From Leptospiraceae bacterium UBA2033 (GTDB lineage Bacteria; Spirochaetota; Leptospiria; Leptospirales; Leptospiraceae), in NCBI GenBank assembly GCA_002333425.1, contig DDBL01000061.1, positions 751 through 8,041 on the forward strand: DNA of 7,291 nucleotides, read 5' to 3'. Positions 6,288-7,291 of the stretch are shown in pieces; positions within the stretch are counted from its first letter, which is position 1, and each line of letters starts with the position of its first letter. The position numbers were made by a program, and so were the translations under genes. The notes under the pieces were generated by a model that was not told the DNA's origin, ran no database searches, and saw only the letters and a program-made list of their open reading frames with translations.

Positions 6288-6346
6288 TGTTCGTTTCTTT
6301 TGAGATTAATATAAAAAGAATTGCACGAAAAGAGGGTTATAAAATC

Positions 6347-6364
6347 ATGGTAAAAAGGCAGTAA
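6347..6364 (+). CDS. Possible 5-codon leader ORF (MVKRQ)
   Basis: ATG 6347 opens a five-codon frame ending with TAA at 6362-6364. GAGGG (6332-6336 region) stands 10 nt upstream as a plausible ribosome binding site, and the stop falls immediately before the ribosome binding site of the next gene. Such an arrangement can couple translation of the downstream gene to ribosomes leaving the leader. It may equally be chance. Confidence 0.25.
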   Translation: MVKRQ

Positions 6365-6365
6365 A

Positions 6366-6372
6366 AGGAAGG
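6366..6372 (+). promoter_or_regulatory. Ribosome binding site that fixes a TTG start
   Basis: AGGAAGG at 6366-6372 is a strong Shine-Dalgarno match ending 9 nt before TTG 6382. It decides the start of the following gene, which has no ATG near its 5' end. Confidence 0.65.
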
Positions 6373-6381
6373 TACGAAAAT

Positions 6382-6741
6382 TTGGATTTCCCTGATTTAG
6401 AATCTTATTTTCAAGTTTTAACGGATACTACTGATAACATTGCGATTATTAACACTCATTATGAGGCAGATCATGAGAGAGATTTCAAGCAACTAGAAGA
6501 TATATTTAGCGATATTATCTCTAGACCCTGGGAGCATTCTCCTGACGACTACTATGTGTTGTTCACTAGTTACTTTACATTCCATGTGAAAATCATTGAA
6601 GAAATTGTAAAGGAAGCCAGAGAGATACTAAACCCCGACAAACGAGACTACCTCAAGAAGTTAGTAGGGTATAAAAAAGAAGCAGACGAATGGTTTCTGT
6701 CACTCAAAAAGAAAAGAAAATCTGTGATGGTGGTTGCATAA
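6382..6741 (+). CDS. Hypothetical small protein, TTG start
   Basis: I do not recognise this 119-residue protein. It appears soluble and largely helical, with no signal peptide or membrane span. The N-terminal half is acidic (DFPDLESYF, then several D/E to about residue 56). An aromatic-rich block lies at 57-68 (DYYVLFTSYFTF). Charged helical segments follow (69-82, 86-113), with a lysine-rich stretch at 109-113 and a hydrophobic VMVVA end. The start is TTG, supported by AGGAAGG 9 nt upstream; no alternative start exists without losing most of the protein. It ends 38 nt before an MBOAT acyltransferase on the same strand, so it is probably co-transcribed and may serve the same pathway. The good ribosome binding site and the neighbour spacing favour a real gene. 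Confidence 0.65.
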   Translation: MDFPDLESYFQVLTDTTDNIAIINTHYEADHERDFKQLEDIFSDIISRPWEHSPDDYYVLFTSYFTFHVKIIEEIVKEAREILNPDKRDYLKKLVGYKKEADEWFLSLKKKRKSVMVVA

Positions 6742-6758
6742 AATTTGCTTTTTAAGAT

Positions 6759-6786
6759 ATATCGTAGAGTAATGGCTCTATGATAT
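6759..6786 (+). promoter_or_regulatory. Hairpin burying the MBOAT start codon
   Basis: Bases 6759-6769 (ATATCGTAGAG) pair with 6776-6786 (CTCTATGATAT) with one G-U wobble and a 6-nt loop. The right arm contains the MBOAT ATG (6780-6782), and the left arm contains the only nearby Shine-Dalgarno-like bases (AGAG, 6766-6769). When folded, the start would be hidden from ribosomes, which suggests translational control by temperature, a ligand, a protein or upstream translation. Confidence 0.45.
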
Positions 6787-7291
6787 TCAACTCAGTTGAT
6801 TTTATCCTTTTTTTTCCAGTAGTTTATCTACTATATATAGGATTTAGTCACAAGAAACAAAACATACTTCTCCTGATAGCCAGTTATTTTTTTTATGGCT
6901 ATTGGGATTATAGATTTCTGTCTTTACTCGTTCTCTCTACGATTATTGACTATTATGCGTCACTTGGCATTGAGGCAAATCGTGATAATCCTACAAAGAA
7001 AAAATACTTTTTGTATATTAGTATTTTTTCTAACTTAGGAATTTTAGGATTTTTTAAATACTTTAACTTTTTCGTAAAGAGCGCAGTATCGGCGTTTGGC
7101 GCATTCGGGATAAATATGCATGAGCCGACGTTAAATATCATTTTACCTCTCGGTATCTCCTTTTATACTTTCCAGACAATGTCTTATACGATTGACGTTT
7201 ATCGTGGAGACTTAAAACCCGCTCGAAATTTTTTAGATTTTGCTTTATTTGTTACCTATTTTCCTCAATTAGTCGCTGGTCCGATTGAACG
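6780..7291 (+). CDS. MBOAT-family membrane O-acyltransferase (AlgI-like), 3' end outside the window
   Basis: The frame stays open from ATG 6780 to the window edge, giving 170 complete codons of a protein usually 450-500 residues long. It starts MIFNSVDFILFF, the typical AlgI-like N-terminus. Hydrophobic segments lie near 8-22, 28-40, 46-60, 76-98 and 117-131. LPLGISFYTFQ (122-132), YTIDVYRG (136-143) and FPQLVAGPIE (161-170) are hallmark MBOAT motifs. Members transfer acyl groups, usually acetyl, to exported polysaccharides or cell-wall polymers from the inner membrane. The catalytic histidine lies beyond the window, so activity cannot be judged. The start is chosen because translation from it gives the family N-terminus; ATG 6772 opens only a 3-codon frame. 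It likely shares a transcript with the small gene upstream; a partner SGNH/AlgJ-like gene might lie downstream. Confidence 0.9.
   Translation, partial: MIFNSVDFILFFPVVYLLYIGFSHKKQNILLLIASYFFYGYWDYRFLSLLVLSTIIDYYASLGIEANRDNPTKKKYFLYISIFSNLGILGFFKYFNFFVKSAVSAFGAFGINMHEPTLNIILPLGISFYTFQTMSYTIDVYRGDLKPARNFLDFALFVTYFPQLVAGPIE

Larger units (their letters stand above)
5873..6381. other. 509-bp gap without a convincing protein gene, rich in inverted repeats
   Basis: Both strands lack a supported protein gene of useful length. The left half (5897-6163) is a row of six potential hairpins described separately. An A/T dyad (ATTTTTTTT at 6171-6179, AAAAAAAAT at 6185-6193) follows, then two operator-like palindromes (6206-6221, 6272-6287) and a 5-codon leader ORF with its own ribosome binding site. 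No tRNA, rRNA or CRISPR repeat pattern is visible. The gap probably holds the 3' end of the response regulator transcript, a structured RNA or dispersed repeat, and the control region of the next operon. Confidence 0.7.

Noticed and set aside
6347..6741. Small hypothetical gene really starting at ATG 6347 with a frameshift
   Set aside because: The ATG 6347 frame stops after five codons, and TTG 6382 has its own strong ribosome binding site; no frameshift is needed.

Overview
The window is low-GC, tightly packed bacterial DNA. The gene set and style fit a spirochaete of the Leptospira group: a DUF4143-type ATPase, an arginine-sensitive-type ArgB, a patatin, a lipid-type GH5 glycosidase, a NarL-type response regulator and an AlgI-like MBOAT protein. 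This placement is inferred from general character only, since there is no rRNA or marker gene to settle it.

Layout. A DUF4143-family P-loop ATPase (29-1363, +) begins beside a 19-bp perfect inverted repeat at the window edge. It runs tail to tail into argB (1360-2232, -), and the two stop codons share TTAA. A 110-bp divergent spacer follows. From it start a patatin-like lipase (2343-3215, +) and, 2 nt later, a GH5 glycosidase (3218-5113, +) of the endoglycoceramidase/steryl-glucosidase type. The pair looks like one operon whose products together would strip acyl chains and sugars from glycolipids. A NarL/FixJ response regulator (5255-5872, +) is next, with no sensor kinase in view and competing inverted repeats in its leader.

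Between 5873 and 6381 there is about 0.5 kb without a convincing protein gene. It holds a row of six predicted hairpins (5897-6163). The last three lie in a GC-rich island (about 54% by hand count), ending in a terminator-like stem and T-run. Two operator-like dyads and a 5-codon leader ORF follow. This is the most unusual part of the window.

The right end has a small unrecognised protein with a TTG start and a good ribosome binding site (6382-6741, +). After a 38-nt gap comes the first 170 codons of an MBOAT O-acyltransferase (6780 to the window end, +), which runs off the edge. The MBOAT start codon is buried in an 11-bp stem, which suggests translational control. The likely cell-level themes are arginine synthesis (ArgB), glycolipid turnover (patatin plus GH5) and acylation of a surface or exported glycan (MBOAT). 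No functional link between these blocks is evident beyond adjacency.
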